A program made the position numbers and the translations under genes. Shown in pieces: positions 6,068 through 7,432 of a stretch of DNA of 7,432 bases (the stretch's first letter is position 1; each line of letters opens with the position of its first letter). The stretch is from contig CAJXQV010000057.1 in NCBI GenBank assembly GCA_913058165.1, forward strand, positions 1-7,432, in the 5' to 3' direction. Below the pieces are notes generated by a model. It had not been told where the DNA came from. It saw only the letters and a list, made by a program, of their open reading frames with translations, and searched no databases. This DNA is from an uncultured Chromatiales bacterium. GTDB taxonomy: Bacteria > Pseudomonadota > Gammaproteobacteria > Steroidobacterales > GCA-2729495.

Positions 6068-6697
6068 ATGTCTCATTACCCAGCGGCCAGCTTCATCAAG
6101 AGCGCCAACCTGCCAAAACAGTTCGTGGCCGATTCCGGAGCGGAGGTTGCCTTCGCTGGACGGTCGAACGCAGGCAAGTCCAGCGCCATCAATACTATTG
6201 TTAATCGGCGCGGTTTTGCCAAGATCAGCAAGAGCCCTGGTCGGACTCAATTGATTAATTTCTTTACCTTGCGCGAAGACGGGCAAAGGCTGGTCGATTT
6301 GCCAGGCTATGGCTACGCCAAGGTCACTATGGCCATGAAAGATCACTGGCAAGAGCTAATGGGCAGTTATTTCAACGAGCGGCAGTCTTTGGCGGGTATG
6401 TTCCTGATCGTTGATATCAGACGTTTGCTGGGCGATTTTGATTGGCAGATGGTGAATTGGGGTCAGGAAGTGGGTTGCCCCGTGCATATTCTGCTCAGCA
6501 AATCCGACAAACTGAAGCGTGGTCCCGCAAAAGCAGCGTTGCTAAAGGTTACCAAGGAGCTCGAAGGGGCTGCATCCGTGCAGCTTTTTTCGTCATTGAA
6601 AAAAGACGGTACGTCGGAGGCAAGGGCGGTTCTGGATAATTTTCTGGTGCAGGCAAAGAGTTCGGTGGAGTCAAACCAGGCCGAAAAGCCCATATAA
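6068..6697 (+). CDS. engB: Ribosome biogenesis GTP-binding protein EngB (YihA/YsxC)
   Basis: This is a 209-residue cytoplasmic GTPase of the TrmE-Era-EngA-EngB group, needed for 50S subunit assembly and usually essential. The GTPase motifs are all present: G1 GRSNAGKS (31-38), G2 around SPGRT (Thr60), G3 DLPGYGYA (77-84), G4 SKSD (144-147, in LLSKSDKL where TKxD is usual) and G5 SSLKK (175-179). The length is normal for the family. The ATG at 6068 is chosen because the sequence just after it (SFIKSANLPKQFVADSGAEVAFAGRSN) matches the expected short N-terminal lead. The Shine-Dalgarno is poor. It converges with polA and diverges from cytochrome c4. Confidence 0.97.
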   Translation: MSHYPAASFIKSANLPKQFVADSGAEVAFAGRSNAGKSSAINTIVNRRGFAKISKSPGRTQLINFFTLREDGQRLVDLPGYGYAKVTMAMKDHWQELMGSYFNERQSLAGMFLIVDIRRLLGDFDWQMVNWGQEVGCPVHILLSKSDKLKRGPAKAALLKVTKELEGAASVQLFSSLKKDGTSEARAVLDNFLVQAKSSVESNQAEKPI

Positions 6698-6732
6698 GTT
6701 TATTTACTGTGGTTTGCAGGCCTCTTTTTAGG

Positions 6733-6778
6733 AAGAAAAGGTGCCCCGGGTGCGAATTACAGGGGTTGCACCCGGGGC
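6733..6778 (-). terminator. Strong intrinsic terminator on the polA strand
   Basis: Read on the minus strand, GCCCCGGGTGC (6778-6768) and GCACCCGGGGC (6753-6743) form a perfect 11-bp GC-rich stem with a 14-nt loop, followed by ACCTTTTCTTCC. The T-rich tail lies only on the minus-strand side, since the plus strand continues TACAGC. It therefore ends transcription coming from polA or from a small RNA gene between polA and engB. Confidence 0.7.
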
Positions 6779-6851
6779 TACAGCAAGCGGCTTGGGGAAA
6801 CCGGTCTTACTGCCCCGCTTAGGGAGGCAAGCGGGGGGCGCTAAGCGCCCA
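6735..6851 (-). ncRNA. Candidate small RNA in the polA-engB gap (Spot 42/ErsA position)
   Basis: I infer a transcript of about 117 nt from a sigma-E-like promoter (6857-6883) to the intrinsic terminator (6733-6778). Read 5' to 3', it would contain hairpin GGGCGC-TTA-GCGCCC (6850-6836), hairpin CCCCGCTT-GCCTCCCT-AAGCGGGG (6836-6813) with a C-rich loop, a largely unpaired stretch (6812-6779) with TTTCCCC, and the terminator stem. The first two stems share one base. Known facts: Spot 42 (spf) in enterobacteria and ErsA in Pseudomonas are encoded between polA and engB and are about 110-130 nt. No long ORF of family type occupies the 242-nt gap. The endpoints are estimates. It could instead be a long structured polA 3' UTR. 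Confidence 0.5.
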
Positions 6852-6856
6852 ACTGA

Positions 6857-6883
6857 TATGATACCAATTTGCGCCAAAAGTTC
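6857..6883 (-). promoter_or_regulatory. Sigma-E/AlgU-like promoter, minus strand
   Basis: On the minus strand, GAACTT (6883-6878), 16 nt of spacer, then TCATA (6861-6857). The -35 matches the sigma-E/AlgU consensus GAACTT exactly, and the -10 keeps T, C and the final A of TCTGA/TCNAA. A TATCAT that resembles a sigma-70 -10 overlaps it, but no fitting -35 for sigma-70 is present. The initiation site would fall near 6850. Confidence 0.4.
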
Positions 6884-6939
6884 ATGCTTTAGTGGCCCAA
6901 AATCAAATAATTAAGGCGGACCGAGGTGATAAGGCTGAT

Positions 6940-7385
6940 TTAGTGAGCCTGATCCCAGTTATCACCAACGCCAACATCAACCCGCAACGGTACTTTTAGC
7001 GTTGCCGCCTGTGACATCAGCTTCTCCAGCTGTGATTTGACGTTATCAACGCAAGCTTCACGGGTCTCGAGCACGAGTTCATCGTGCACCTGCATAATGA
7101 TGCGTGCATCCACGTGTTCCTGGTCCAGCCAGCCCTGAACTTTTAGCATGGCCTTCTTGATGATGTCAGCCGCTGTGCCCTGCATTGGTGCATTAATGGC
7201 GCTGCGTTCAGCGTACTGGCGCCGCTGACCGTTTCGATCATTGATCTCGGGAAGATAGAGCCGGCGCCCGAATACGGTTTCGACGTAGCCCAGTTGCTTG
7301 GCTTCATCGCGAATGCGCGCCATAAAGTTACTGACTCCAGGGTAGCGGGCAAAATACGTATCGATATAATCCTGCGCCTCATAAC
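6940..7385 (-). CDS. polA: DNA polymerase I, C-terminal fragment (5' end cut by the library end)
   Basis: This is the last 147 residues of family A DNA polymerase I, which fills gaps and removes primers in replication and repair. The frame continues past the internal ATG at 7323 to the adapter junction, reading YEAQDYIDTYFARYPGVSNF before it. That segment directly follows the fingers O-helix region in this family. Further blocks are GYVETVFGRRLYLPEI, ERSAINAPMQGTAADIIKKAML and motif C MQVHDELVLE, whose His-Asp is part of the palm active site. The C-terminus DNWDQAH is the usual end. The 5'-3' exonuclease, proofreading domain and most of the fingers lie outside. It converges on engB. Confidence 0.97.
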
Positions 7386-7432
7386 CTGTCTCTTATACAC
7401 ATCTGACGCTGCCGACGATCTACTCTGTGTAG
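7386..7432 (-). other. Illumina Nextera i5-side adapter (artefact)
   Basis: Positions 7386-7404 are the Tn5 mosaic end CTGTCTCTTATACACATCT, 7405-7418 the complement of the read-1 primer part (GACGCTGCCGACGA), 7419-7426 (TCTACTCT) the index position and 7427-7432 (GTGTAG) the start of P5. From memory the index corresponds to Nextera S504 (AGAGTAGA on the other strand). This is synthetic sequence, not a transposon end in the genome. Confidence 0.98.

Noticed and set aside
6906..6945. A CRP-type operator upstream of the small RNA candidate, as for Spot 42
   Set aside because: The GTGAT...AGTGA elements here are not in inverted orientation and do not form a TGTGA-N6-TCACA palindrome.
30..7404. 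Inverted 19-bp Tn5 ends at both sides, looking like a 7.4-kb composite transposon
   Set aside because: They are the hyperactive mosaic end joined to Illumina primer and index bases, so they are library adapters. No transposase gene lies between them.

Overview
The window reads as a single DNA fragment from a marine-type gammaproteobacterium, most like Pseudomonadales in the broad sense (including the former Cellvibrionales). This rests on the run polA - engB - cytochrome c4 - dsbA (right half, 4456-7385), which is the order I recall from Pseudomonas, and on protein sequences that look gammaproteobacterial. No rRNA or tRNA is present to fix the taxon. Both ends are untrimmed Illumina Nextera adapter (1-48 and 7386-7432, with index bases), so the biological insert is 49-7385. 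The first and last genes are cut by the library ends, not by biology.

Left part (49-1473, + strand): the C-terminal half of a NodU/CmcH-type O-carbamoyltransferase, an SxtJ-family three-helix membrane protein, and a 50-residue single-helix protein of the DUF5989 type. They are packed with a 5-nt gap and a 1-nt overlap and are followed by a strong hairpin. This is the sxtI-sxtJ-sxtK arrangement known from saxitoxin clusters, but nothing else of that pathway is visible. The set probably carbamoylates some cell-envelope or secreted metabolite.

Middle part (1613-4406, + strand): a four-helix membrane protein of unknown function, then a 348-aa protein (probably DUF6687) starting at GTG and translationally coupled by ATGA to a VOC-fold (glyoxalase/dioxygenase superfamily) protein. 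After a 227-nt gap full of inverted repeats come moaD and moaE, the two subunits of molybdopterin synthase.

Right part (4456-7385): on the - strand, a two-gene unit of a diheme cytochrome c4 followed by a DsbA-type thiol oxidoreductase with a lipoprotein signal. Diverging from it on + is engB (ribosome-assembly GTPase). Converging on engB from the right end is the 3' end of polA (- strand).

The most interesting stretch is the 242-nt gap between engB and polA (6698-6939). This is the position of Spot 42 (spf) in enterobacteria and of ErsA in Pseudomonas. Here it holds three GC-rich hairpins. On the - strand, GAACTT - 16 nt - TCATA resembles a sigma-E/AlgU promoter, and a perfect 11-bp stem followed by a T-rich tail looks like an intrinsic terminator. 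Together they outline a candidate small RNA of about 115-120 nt with a CCUCCC loop. I see no CRISPR array, transposon, phage or toxin-antitoxin gene.
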